From Planoprotostelium fungivorum (Eukaryota > Evosea > Variosea > Cavosteliida > Cavosteliaceae): a stretch of DNA of 64,000 nucleotides. The stretch spans positions 62,001 through 126,000 of the forward strand of contig MDYQ01000002.1 of the NCBI GenBank assembly GCA_003024175.1. Direction: 5' to 3'. A program made the translations under genes and the position numbers. Shown here in pieces: positions 33,683 to 44,211 of the stretch; within the stretch, counting starts at the first letter, position 1; each line of letters begins with the position of its first letter. The notes below the pieces were generated by a model. It was not told the origin of the DNA and did not search any database. It saw only the letters and a list, made by a program, of their open reading frames with translations.

Positions 33683-34801
33683 CTAACGCTTTATCCTGGC
33701 GGTTCGATGCATCGTCACTTGCTTGGCGACGAGCTCCTCCTCTTTCTCGCGGAGCTGTCTTCTCTCTTCCTCCATTCTCACGAGCATCGGCCCCGATCGA
33801 AGGTAAGCCTCGGGCTTGTCTTTCGTTTCTAGCTCGTGTTGCCATCGCTGTAGGGATTTCTTCTTCTCAAATATCTCCTTCTGTTTCCGCTGGAGGGCGT
33901 CGGTGATGGAAGAGGTGATCTGACGATGGAGAGAAATACCTCGAATCTATCATTCCAAGTTAGATCTCTCTCGGGGGATGATATGCTATTGCTGAATGCG
34001 GGTCCGCTTTCCGTTGAGTTTTCTTCGTCTCGCGTGCACACGTGGTGTGATTGCGTGGTATGGGTGTGTCTGTGGGTTTTCGTCTTACTAACCAGCAGCA
34101 GGATCTCTCGCTCGATCTGATCTTCCGTATAATGGTCGGTCTCTGTACTGTCGACAATCGAAGTCTCTGCATGGAGCGGGGTGGTAGGAGGGGGAGGGTC
34201 TGGTGGCTCGATCTTTTGGTCCGTCAGGGATATGGCTTCCAGCAGATCGTGCGGTCGCTGTGCAGCATGACGCTTGTGTCGCTCCACCATCTCTTCGAAT
34301 CTTTCTCTCTGGATCCTCTGCTCTGTTTGTGGAGACAAGATTCGGTCGGTTGTGTTCTGAAGATGAGACGATGCACGATCTCCATCTATTTACAAATGAG
34401 GCGTCATGTTACGATGTGAGCTCACTTATGGCTTCACGCTTTGGAGATACCACATAAGTCTTGGAGCTCGTGGTGGGATTCATCTTAAAAGGTCCCTTCT
34501 TCTCGTAGAGATTGACAACAAGAACAGGAATGCTCGAGCATCGATCTGCTGTCGTTTTGCTGTTGCTTCTATGGCTATTAGAGGGCGGACGGCCACGTGA
34601 TCGGTCGATCTTACGCGTTGTCTGAGCATGATCTGTTGATCAATTCATCCGCAAGTGATGGATATTCTCCTCCTCACCTTTAGGTGTGGCGGGACTCTTG
34701 ATTGGTGATGGCATTCTTCTTTCTACACCTATTTTCTCAACTCGGTTTCTCTCGTCACCCACAGCCTTGGCGTCGCTATCTCGTGCTTGTGAGGGCAACA
34801 T
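33683..34801 (-). CDS. Charged coiled-coil protein, unrecognised
   Basis: Minus-strand ATG 34801 starts MLPSQARDSDAKAVGDERNR; spliced exons give a Ser/Arg-rich region ([19 protein letters not shown]) and a conserved-looking stretch KKGPFKMNPTTSSKTYVVSP. Then RILSPQTEQRIQRERFEEMV with ERHKRHAAQRP, a Pro-rich linker, and a C-terminal helix pair (ALQRKQKEIFEKKKSLQRW; ELETKDKPEAYLRSGP; RMEEERRQLREKEEELVAKQ), ending TARIKR at 33683. All junctions agree in phase. The helix-PEAYLRSGP-helix end suggests a cytoskeletal or ciliary adaptor, but I cannot name the family. Confidence 0.55.
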
Positions 34802-35069
34802 GTTGAAGATCGTGTCATCTGTCGGTTGAGCTCAGGTGTCAGAAAAATGGAGCGCGCATCATCAAATAACCGAGTACTTCTACACGAGAGGTGCATCTCG
34901 AGCAGCATGAGCCACGCGACTCTACGCGGTTCGACAGAATTGGCCACTCATCGCTTGTCTCCTCCCACGAGTGCGGCAGGCACACCACTCAAAATAGGAA
35001 GTTGGTTGGAATCATCGGGTATACAGCTGCCAAGCGTTTTCGACGATCATCTGATAAACGATAGGTGGT

Positions 35070-37059
35070 ATGGAAGAGGAGACCGCACCACCGCGAATCA
35101 CAGTGTATGAACGGAGGTCATCGAAAGAGGAGCAGATTCGTTGGTTGAGAGCGCAATCGAACGATGTGTCAGAGAGTGAGTATAACTTGTAATCGTGAAT
35201 GATTGTAATTCTCTATCAGCTATTGCATACAACGTACTTAAGTGTTTTTCCAATCCTCTCAAGGGAAAACGCCCTCGGATTTTAAAATTGACCGAGTGAG
35301 ACCTCACATCTCATTCCAGATGGAATCGAACATTGACATCACCAACAGCGTCGGCATCGAGAACTGTAAAGCGAAAACCGGATTACCTTCCAGCGTTCGC
35401 GCTTATTCGTCGGTCACCACCGTCAACCTCAAGAACATCGACACCATTGCCATCACATATGACGGTGACACCTCCATTCACCTCCATCATCTGATCGAGA
35501 AAAGACGGAAATCATCAATACGTCTACGAGAGTCCTCAGGCTCTTGAGATCTCCCAAGAGATCGTCTGTCGTGCCGCCATCCGCAGGACCGTCGCCCGCC
35601 ACCGCGTCTTAGTCGAAGAGGTGACGATCTACAACGCTCCGATCCACGGAACGACGTCGTTTCCACGGAATTCACGCCTTTCCAGGAAATCGAGAAGGAA
35701 GAATTGAGACCCAGGAGCAGACCCGTCAACATTAGAAGGAGCGCGAGATCTCAGCCGGGGAACATCATCCACGAAGAATTATTTAACCACGTGATGAAGT
35801 GAGTGCACGATTCATCGAAGGAAACTGAAGACATCAGGATCTTAACGATGAAAGACTCGTTAGAAAACCAAGCGATCACGCGGTACGTCAACAAGTTTGA
35901 CGTCATCATGCGTAATCCCAAGATGGCCACCACGAACTGTCGCAGCTTTATGGGTGGGTCGAACTACAACGAGACAATTGGTTGACGGGGGACAGATGGA
36001 ATCAAAAATAATTTTGAAAAGCAACACATGGATCAGTTCTGCCAGCTGCAGAGCCGGTTGGCTGAGGTGAGGAGATTTACTCGAATTTTCACTGAATCAT
36101 GCAGAGTCTTCCTAATCAGAATTCACTCATCGATCTGGAGACTGTGATCGAGCGGGCTATACAACAGGTGAGAAGTCATCGAAATTTCAACTGAATCTCT
36201 TTCAGTTGATCATCCAACCCCTACAAGACAAATTGATCCAATGCACGAAACACACAACGCGGGAAACGGGTGAGCACCCTCTACGATGCCTATCATACGT
36301 CCTCTCATCATCATCATGATCATGACAAAGACATCGTCATCGTGACACGTCACAGACGAGATCATCCAAGCGAAGGTGGCCACCTTATCCAAATATCCAC
36401 AAGAAGTCTTCGGCGTTCCCACCGGCCTCGCTTCCCTCCAGATCAATTGGCAGAGAGCAGTGACACACATGGACAACGTGACGAAACGCAACCTCTTACC
36501 CATCGATCGCATCGCTGCCATCGTCAAGGCATCTGAGATGATCGCTGAGATCATGAAATCGAACGCAGACGATCCAATGTCTTTCGTGCCCGCCGACGAG
36601 TTCTTACCGGTGAAGCGTCTCGTCTCGTTGTAGACTGACGGACGTCATCAGATCATGATCTACGTCCTGTGTCAGTCGAGGCTGACGGAGATGGAGACAC
36701 TGTGCGAGTACCTCTACTCGACTTGTGATGCAGAGACTCTGGCCGGTGAGATGAGAAGAATTTCATCGTCTCACATTCTACAGGAGAATACGGCTATTAC
36801 CTCACGACGTTCGTCAGCGCAGTCTCTTACATCAAGAAGGTGGACCCCGCCGAGTTTGGAGAGAGGGAGGAGGACAGGAAGCGAGGGTGAGTGGAGCTGC
36901 AGCTCCATCGCGGCCGGCTCAACGCAGACAGGATGAAGAAGGCCGCGAGCGATTACTCCTTGTCGCAAAAGTGAGTCGCAAGAAAAAAAGATTTCTAAAG
37001 AATACAGACTGGAGAGACTGACCATGACGCGAGTGAAACCGAGTAGGACGTTGGGGTGA
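35070..37059 (+). CDS. VPS9-domain Rab5-family guanine nucleotide exchange factor
   Basis: ATG 35070 (MEEETAPPRITVYERRSSKE). An intron at 35175-35240 creates MFFQSSQGKTP. The N-terminal half has a beta-rich domain (TVNLKNIDTIAITYDDGNHQ; ALEISQEIVCRAAIRRTVAR) that could be a PH/FERM-like lipid- or protein-binding fold. The VPS9 domain reads RNLLPIDRIAAIVKASEMIA, SFVPADEFLPIMIYVL, MIYVLCQSRLTEMETLCEYL and GEYGYYLTTFVSAVSYIKKV; the DEFLP and GEYGYYLT blocks are diagnostic, with the Asp that drives nucleotide exchange. A short helical tail ends SRTLG (37059). Expected role: activation of Rab5 on endosomes or phagosomes. Confidence 0.8.
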
Positions 37060-37365
37060 GGTCAACACATCATCTGGACGAGCTGAACGAAGAAGGTCAA
37101 TTGGATGATGGGACGATGAGGGAGGGGAGCTGTTTTTTTTTTGAATCGAAAGAGAGTCTGTGAAGGCTGAGCCTGTTGTGATAAAGTTTTGAACAACAAG
37201 GGGATCGCATGTTTTGCTTGATTGATACTGTATAACGACTGAACAAGCAATTGTCGAGCAGCGAATAAGGTTTAACGTGGAAGAGAACGAGGGAGGAATG
37301 TGAAGCATTATACAAATGGTAGAAGATGATTCAGCCCTTCACAACAAAACGTTTTGTTCGATATT
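37060..37365. other. Convergent 3' intergenic
   Basis: Between two convergent genes (VPS9 plus, SH3BGR-like minus). It contains a run of T (about 37132-37141). No gene or repeat is supported. Confidence 0.35.
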
Positions 37366-37676
37366 TCACTGGAAGAGGGAGTCGAAGATCTCGTCTTCCT
37401 CGGCCATCTGGAGCTCGTCTTGTCCTATAACATGTGAGTCACGAGCAGAGGGATACGTCATTCACCCCCGATGTACTTTCCGTTGTGGAAGACCATGGGG
37501 ATAATACGGACGTTGGCCTTGGCGTAGAGCTCGTCACGCTGTGGCTTCTCCATCTGTGCGAGGTCCTCCATTGTGTATTGTCTCTTCTTCTTGTCCAAAA
37601 GGAACTGAAGGCTCTGCTGTCTCTTCTTGACGGCGAGATCAGAGGTGGCGGAGGAGTAGTATACAATGGTGCTCAT
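37366..37676 (-). CDS. SH3BGR-like thioredoxin-fold protein
   Basis: Minus-strand ATG 37676: MSTIVYYSSATSDLAVKKRQ, ANVRIIPMVFHNGKYIGG, and after one intron GQDELQMAEEDEIFDSLFQ. A beta-alpha start, a central IP-x-VFHNGKYIGG block and a length of about 90 residues match the glutaredoxin-like SH3-binding glutamic-acid-rich (SH3BGRL) family. The CxxC redox motif is absent (SSATSD), as is usual there, so it is a binding rather than redox protein. Cytosolic. Confidence 0.75.
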
Positions 37677-37941
37677 GATCGATGGTTGTATGGAATATTA
37701 TGAACCGATAGACGGCAGACATCCGAAATTCTCAAAGCAATAAAACGATGTCTTTGTGTTCGAGGGGACCACTTATTCGCTTGCTTCATCTCCTGCTCTC
37801 TCCTAGCCCATTCACATCACAGAGCAGAGCGGACCCTCTCGTCTCTCATTCTTTTATCTCAACACAAGAACGCGAACTTACCGCGAAAATAGATTCCCAA
37901 TTTTAAACCGGATTGTGACTCAGAATCTAAGAGCGACCAAG

Positions 37942-39799
37942 ATGTTAACACGCATCTCTATCTTATTGGCCCTGACATTGGCCCTATCAGGGGCCCTGAC
38001 CTTGGAGTATGGTATCATCATGGTGAACCACTCCCTCCTCGCGATGCGCTGTGGTGGCTAAGCTTTTTTCAGGACGCAGGTTCTTCTGGCACTCGTATCT
38101 ACGTTTATCAGTGGTTCAAAGAGAATCGTCCCACGCTCTTTGTGTACCAGGAGATATCACCTCTTAATGCCACAGTCAGCAACCTCAAGACCACACCTGG
38201 AGTCTCTTCTTTTTACAACAATCCTACCGGCCTGAATGCATCTCTGGCTCCACTGATTTCATTCGCTCAGAAAAACATCCCACCCACATCCTGGAACAGC
38301 ACCATCTTATTTTTCAAGGCGACCGCAGGTGAGAGATGGGATCTCCCGCCATCACGAACCAACATTGCATCGTAGGAATGAGACTGCTCCCACAGTACCA
38401 ACAGGACAGCATCTTGAACGACATAAGAACCATCTTGAACGGCTCTGGTTTCCTCTTCCGTCCGGAATGGGCCCGTGTCATTACCGGCGATGAGGAAGGT
38501 GAGCCGACGCCCTGCATCTCGCTCCACGATCGAGTCTCACTCCACGATCGAGTCTCACTCCATCAGGCATCTACGGTTGGGTCGCCGTCAACTATCTAGA
38601 GAGCACCTTGGCCAACCTTACGGCCGGTTCATATGGTGCACTGGGTGAGTCCATCTACAACCGACCCGAATTGACCACCCTAGACCTGGGAGGAGCATCG
38701 ACTCAGGTTGCATTCATCGTGCCCAACGATTACACCGGGCCAGACACAACGAAGGTTACTTTCGGAAAGTCAGTCGATTTCACGCTGTACAGCAAGTCTT
38801 ACCTGGGCCTCGGTGTAGACCAGGTGTACCTTAGCGTACAGAACCTGTTGATTTCCCGCGCAAATTTTTCCACGAACGTGAACAACCCGTGCAACCCATC
38901 GAATTACTCTGAGATTGCCAAGATCAACGGTGATGGCGTTGTAGATGGTCGATATCTCTGACGAAATTTCGCAGGTACGGCATATAACTTCACCGGTACT
39001 GCTGATTATGCCGGTACGTACATTACGTTTGCCACTAGCTGATGATTGGCAGGTTGTAGAGAAGTCGTGTCCACCTTCCTCAAGAATTTCACTGGAGGAC
39101 CCATCGGAGCAAATAAGCCGGCCATTCCCCAGACCCTGAACTTTGTCGGATTTTCTGCCTTCTACTACACCTTCTCCTTCTACAACATATCTGGGCTGAA
39201 CAACAATCCCACACTGGTGATCCATTATGACATCACGCGAGCCTGAGACACTGACACCATGACAGGGTCACCTCTACAACTTGACGGGAGAGATCTGTCC
39301 GTTGAGCTTCTCGCAGGTCGTTGCTGCCGCCGCCGCCACAGGTTCGACCGCAAATTTCGCAAACAAATATTGTTTCTACGGAGTCTTCTCTTCCGAGGTG
39401 AAGTCACGCGTTACAGTCCCATCTGATGAGGATCGACAGCTTCTGATCAGTTACGGCTTTGACAACAACACGGCTCAGATCAACGCGCAGCAGTCTATTG
39501 GAGGTACTGAGGTATCGTACGCACCAGGAGCCATGGTCTACGAGGCAAATGAATACTACAACTGTGAGGGAGCTTCTGTGCTGCATTGATCTGACACAAC
39601 TGCAGCCAATCTGATGCCAACAATCACGTCATCTGCTTCTTTGTCACAGACTTCTGCGTTGGCGTCAACCTCTGCCTTGTCAAGTGGATCAGCCACTGGA
39701 TCTTCCACCAGCAGTCAGCCCACACCCACTAATGGTGCCAGTGTAAACAGATTATCCCTCCCTATTGGCATAATGGTATTGCTGTGTCTTGCATTCTAA
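37942..39799 (+). CDS. Ecto-apyrase (CD39/GDA1 family NTPDase), likely GPI-anchored
   Basis: Hydrolyses nucleoside tri- and diphosphates outside the cell. Signal peptide MLTRISILLALTLALSGALT (37942). The first intron joins YGIIM to DAGSSGTRIYVYQW, apyrase conserved region 1. Further regions are FFKATAGMRLLP (ACR2), GIYGWVAVNYL (ACR3; the Glu lies in the preceding GDEEG) and TTLDLGGASTQVAFIV (ACR4). Several N-glycosylation sites follow, then a Ser/Thr-rich stalk and a hydrophobic C-terminal end (LSLPIGIMVLLCLAF), as in GPI-anchored or tail-anchored surface enzymes. The stop is at 39797-39799. An intron near 38937 holds GCGTTGTAGATGG. Likely role: purine salvage or extracellular ATP signalling. 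Confidence 0.87.
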
Positions 39800-40166
39800 T
39801 GAACAACTTTACATTGCAATGATTTCTTCACAAGAAAGAGCAGATGATCACCAATGCCACTGACAGAAACAACTGACTGGATAAGGGGGATATACTAGCA
39901 GAGAATTTGCATCAAACCAGCAGAGAGATTGGAACTCTTCTCAACAGGCAGTAATGCAAGGGTAACATTGCTGTTTGCAGGATCACAGCAAAGAGAGGCA
40001 AATGGAATAGTGAGGAAATCAAGAGGAGGCTTTGGAATAGCCTTCAGAAATAATTTGGTTTTTTCTGGATGTTCAATGGACATATCATGCATTTGGTCAC
40101 ACTTTTTTTTGTGAAGTCAGAATAGAAGTGATCCATCTTCAATGTACCATTTGACTACCAACTGGA

Positions 40167-40775
40167 AAGGGTGGTGGCTAAGAGGCAGGAATTATACGCA
40201 ACATTTTCTAAATTGCATTTTGGTCTCTGAACACTATAGGATGATGCACTGTGCTCTCAAAGTGCTCTATGTGCGGTTGGATCGATTTTTCAAAAAAATT
40301 TTGGTACCTTTGGTGATGATTTTGTCCAAAAGCTAAACAGCAGAAGCAATTTTAACGCCAACTTGACGAAAAAGAGAGAACACGGAGCAAATGAGAGACA
40401 TGTATTTTCTCTTTATTTCCCAACTACTTCTAAGTGATGAGACGAGGTTCTCACAACTGATAGCACTTACAGTCAGACACCTTCAGTAGGATAATGGTCA
40501 TCATATTGAAGCAGAGAATGGAGAAATTCAATAAAATATTTCGCAAATGAGGGGCAGTGATCTCTCTTTTTTGTCAGGTTGGCGTTTTTTGCTGTGTTGC
40601 ACATAGTGCTACTGCTGTTTCGCTCATTGCATTAATTTAGTCAATGAAAATGCTACGTAGGTATGGTCACATATTGATGGTATAGTTGCTCAAAACGCTA
40701 AAGCAATTTAGCTGAATAAGAGAAAGTGATTTAGCTGAAACTTGCGTATAATTCATGCCTCTTAGCCACCACACC
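40167..40775 (+). mobile_element. Element B, about 609-bp non-autonomous DNA transposon inserted in MITE A
   Basis: The ends are inverted repeats of about 33 bp: left GGTGGTGGCTAAGAGGCAGG with AATTATACGCAA, right (other strand) GGTGTGGTGGCTAAGAGGCA with TGAATTATACGCAA. The 8-base word CAACTGGA flanks both sides (40159-40166 and 40776-40783), a target-site duplication of hAT-like length. Inside lie two further inverted segments (see the inner element). No coding capacity. Confidence 0.7.
40337..40597 (+). mobile_element. Inner inverted-repeat element within element B
   Basis: Left ACAGCA...ACGCCAACTTGACGAAAAAG (about 40337-40380) pairs with the reverse complement of 40555-40597 (ACAGCA...ACGCCAACCTGACAAAAAAG). 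This is about 260 bp with 35-40-bp imperfect TIRs. It is either a third, younger insertion or the folded core of element B. No clear target-site duplication. Confidence 0.5.
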
Positions 40776-41078
40776 CAACTGGAGACACCAAACTCAAAGC
40801 AGATTTCAAAATGAAGTTTTTTGATATATATATGCAACAATTCAGAGATTTGGACAAATATCCATTTTCCACTTTTCAAGCAAGTGGCTGCAATTGCAGT
40901 TGAAAAATCATTTGAAAAGATTGAGTTGTAAGGAATAAATCTACATATCAAATGACATCATTTAAGTTGATGAAATCTGCTCAATAATTGAGTGGACATC
41001 TCATATGCCAACATCAGCATACAATCATTGATTCTATCTCAAAATTTTTGTGTTCACAGACAAGAATATTTGTCCATT

Positions 41079-41207
41079 TGATTTGGGGTTTCTGGTTGGT
41101 GTCCATGCATTTGGATCACTAACTTTTTGTTGTGCATATTCCAGTGGTCAGGAAAGAAGTGATCCATTTCAAGGCACCATTTGGCTACCAACAAGAAACC
41201 CAAATCA
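41079..41207 (+). mobile_element. MITE family A, copy 2 (intact)
   Basis: 129 bp. Left TGATTTGGGGTTTCTGGTTG, right (other strand) TGATTTGGGTTTCTTGTTGG. The internal sequence matches the reverse complement of 4787-4918 throughout. Confidence 0.75.
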
Positions 41208-41921
41208 TTTACCCAAATTATTGTATATGAAGAATTGCCAATATTTTGAAATACATCATCAATGATGTGAGATGAATAACAATCACCCAAAAGATCCTTC
41301 CTTGTGTGTAAAGGAGTAGAACGCTGATGACCACCACTCATCTTTGACACAGAAAACTGCCCATGAGTGATTGAGATTTTGAGATACATTTGAACCACAA
41401 GCATAATCATACCCAAGCATGAACACCATAACACCCAAATGTACAAAATAGCGCCTTTGCCAAAATAGGAGAAAAGTCAAATATGAAATGACTAAGTGAC
41501 TTTTGCATGATGTGCATTTGAATATTTCTAAAAGTCAAACGGTATCTACTGTGTTTCCTGCATGACATCACATACAAACTCCTTAGCATCTCAAGTGAAC
41601 AGCAAGAAGATATCATGTTGATGGTTCTTTCACCAAACAATAATAGGGACTACTGTTCATCATCTTGAAACAATGTGCAAGATGGATGGTGAATAAGAAA
41701 GATTGAGGTCACTGTGCCTTTCAGGCCATATGAAGCCTTGACAAAGTTATCAAGAATCACCTTGAATAGTTTTCCTTATATGTCTTTCAACAATATTGGT
41801 GGAATGTTGGCCTGAATGCGGCAATTCACTCATCGCGAGGGCGATGTTTTTCACCAAAATATGAGAGGACGTCGTTGTAGATCACACCGTATCCGAAGAA
41901 AGCATCTTTTACATCCCGAAG

Positions 41922-43923
41922 ATGAATCGTCTGTCGGCAGGGTTGAAAGTCGCTCACTGCTCCACCTTCCAAAGGACCAGACCCATCACCCTTCTTCGTA
42001 CTCACAAGAACATGTCTACGGTTGGCATCAACATTGGCAGCCGTCCAGAAGATGAAGCGCGCGCCGTTGGCTCACGCGTCAAGAAGTTTCTTACGGTCGA
42101 GAACTTGAACCCTCGTGTAGTAGAGGCCGAGTATGCTGTCAGAGGAGAGCTCGTCATTCGAGCGGAAGAACATCAAAAGACGTTGAAAGAGCAACAGGTG
42201 CGGACATTCTCGTTCGAGTTCTGATGGATGACAGACTTCCGGCGTTAGAAAGCTTCCTTTCGATGATCTCGTCTTCTGTAACATTGGAAACCCACAGTCA
42301 TTGCAGCAGAAACCGTTGACGTTCTTCAGACAATATCTGTCTTTGATGGAAAATCCAGATCTCTTAAAAGAACCTCTCATCGAGAAGATCTATCCCGCCG
42401 ATGTGAGGACGCATCCAACACCCTTCCTCTTCTTCCATCCATCGACATCACATCGTCTCACATACACATCAGGTCATTCGAAGGGCCAAAGATCGTATCT
42501 CCAAATTCCCAGGCACCGGTGCTTACTCTCACAGCAAGGGCCTCCCCTTCGTTCGCAACGCCATCGCTCAATTCCTCCACAAGCGAGACGGCATCCCTGC
42601 CAACCCAGAGGACTTGTACCTCTACAACGGTGCCTCACCCGCCGTACAGAACGCTCTCAGATTATTTGTCAAGGGAGAAGAAGACGGAGTGAGATTTCGA
42701 CGGAATTTCAAATGCTGATCTTCATGCAGATCATGATCCCCATTCCACAGTATCCACTGTACTCTGCATCTATCAAGTTGCTGGGAGGAACACAGTTGGG
42801 ATATTACCTCGACGAAGAGAAAGAATGGTCCACAGACATCTCCGAGCTGGAAAGGTGACGTTCTACACCGTTGTAGATGGAATATTCACCGGAAGCAGAG
42901 TCTACAACGACAGCGTGTCGAGGGGCGTCACCCCACGCGCCCTCGTGGTCATCAACCCTGGTAACCCCACCGGTCAGGTCCGTCTACAACGCGCCGCTCT
43001 CGTTCACCCCCCACAGGTACTCAGCGAGGCCAGCATGCAGGCCGCCATTCGATTCTGTCAAGAGAAGAAGGTCGTCCTGATGGCTGATGAAGTGTACCAA
43101 GAGAACGTGTACATCAAGAAGGACAGACCCTTCAACTCTTTCAAGAAGGTGATGACGTGTTATGACGTCATTTAATAAGTTAGGTGATGTACAATATGGA
43201 AGAGAGATTTCACGGGTTGGAGTTGTTCAGTTTCCACTCCATATCCAAGGGCTTCCTGGGAGAGTGTGGTCACCGCTGCGGTTACGTGGAGGTACGTACG
43301 ATCACGTGATCAGATCACGTGACACATACAGATCACAAACGTCGACGAAGAAGTGAAGGCACAGATGTACAAGCTGTCTTCCATCCTTCTCTGCCCCAAC
43401 ACCTCCGGTCAATTACTGGTGAGTCCATCGCCCTCACTTCTCACAAATGTCGACACAATTGTAGATGGAGTGCATGGTCGATCCACCGAAAGAAGGAGAC
43501 GAATCCCACTCTCTCTACGTCAAGGAGAGAGATGACATCTACGATTCTTTAAAGAGGAGAGCTCAGAAGCTTACAAACTTCCTCAACACCTTGGAAGGAG
43601 TCACGTGTAACTCTGCAGAAGGTGATGGAATTCTATAGAAGACGATTGATGGTGGTGTAGGTGCCATGTATGCCTTCCCCCAGATCAGACTGCCCGACAA
43701 GGCCGTCGCCGCCGCGAAAAAGGTGGGAAAAAAACCGGACGATTTCTACGCCATCCGTCTTCTAGACGCAGCCGGTGTGGTCGTGGTGCCTGGATCGGGT
43801 TTCGGACAGAAGGACAACACACTCCACTTTAGAACTACCTTCTTACCCCCCGAGAGCCAGATCGAGGGTGTCATGAAGAGATTGGGAGAATTCCACAAGA
43901 AGTTTATGGATGAATACAGATGA
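41922..43923 (+). CDS. Alanine aminotransferase
   Basis: PLP enzyme: L-alanine + 2-oxoglutarate to pyruvate + L-glutamate. ATG 41922 starts MNRLSAGLKVAHCSTFQRTR, basic and Ser-rich like a mitochondrial presequence; an internal Met (MSTVGINIG) could give a cytosolic form. Then NPRVVEAEYAVRGELVIRA, FCNIGNPQSLQQKPLTFFRQ, GAYSHSKGLPFVRNAIAQFL, MIPIPQYPLYSASIKLLGGT, ALVVINPGNPTGQ (Asn that binds PLP), VVLMADEVYQENVY (Asp/Tyr) and SFHSISKGFLGECGHRCGY with the PLP Schiff-base Lys. ILLCPNTSGQ and VVVVPGSGFGQ follow; it ends MDEYR. Full length, about 480 residues after splicing. Around nine introns, some with GTTGTAG or TGACGTCAT motifs. Confidence 0.95.
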
Positions 43924-44211
43924 TCGAGTCGATGAAGATGATGATGTCCTTTCATGTGTGGAACGATTTGGGAGATGACGATCGTCTGTTTCAGAGAAGA
44001 TTCTCTTTCATCTCTCCACCGTGGTAGTGAAGGGAGCGTCAGACTGGTTCGTTGCCATTGAACAATATCGGGATCCCGAAAGTGAATTGCCGATGAAGAA
44101 ACATTATCCGCGCGACGCACGACAACCCCGCTGAATGTGCCCGAAAGATTGTCAAGCTCGGGCGGCACATTATAGACACTCCCCAACTACTCACAGTCCT
44201 CACACGACAGG
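43924..44211. promoter_or_regulatory. Intergenic between ALT and Stealth genes
   Basis: A short head-to-tail gap carrying the ALT 3' UTR and the Stealth gene promoter. No repeat or exon supported. Confidence 0.35.

Larger units (their letters stand above)
40051..40796 (+). mobile_element. MITE family A, copy 3, split by element B
   Basis: The left part (40051-40166: TAATTTGGTTTTTTCTGGAT, ATCATGCATTTGGTCAC, AAGTGATCCATCTTCAATGT, CCATTTGACTACCAACTGGA) follows the family consensus from 41079-41207. After the inserted element the right end resumes as CAACTGGAGACACCAAACTCA (40776-40796), matching CAACAAGAAACCCAAATCA of the intact copy. Confidence 0.6.
39800..41921. mobile_element. AT-rich island of nested short DNA transposons
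   Basis: About 2.1 kb without host-gene signals, clearly richer in A/T than its flanks and lacking the intronic motifs seen elsewhere. It contains MITE A copies at 40051-40796 (interrupted) and 41079-41207, element B at 40167-40775 and a smaller inverted-repeat element inside B. Frames on the minus strand at 41283-41640 (for example GYDYACGSNVSQNLNHS) might be traces of a transposase but are too weak to name. Confidence 0.65.

Noticed and set aside
41283-41640. Degenerate KDZ-type transposase
   Set aside because: A few residues (YDYACG, NLNHS) recall that family, but the frames are short and no further motif is visible; mentioned only as a hint.
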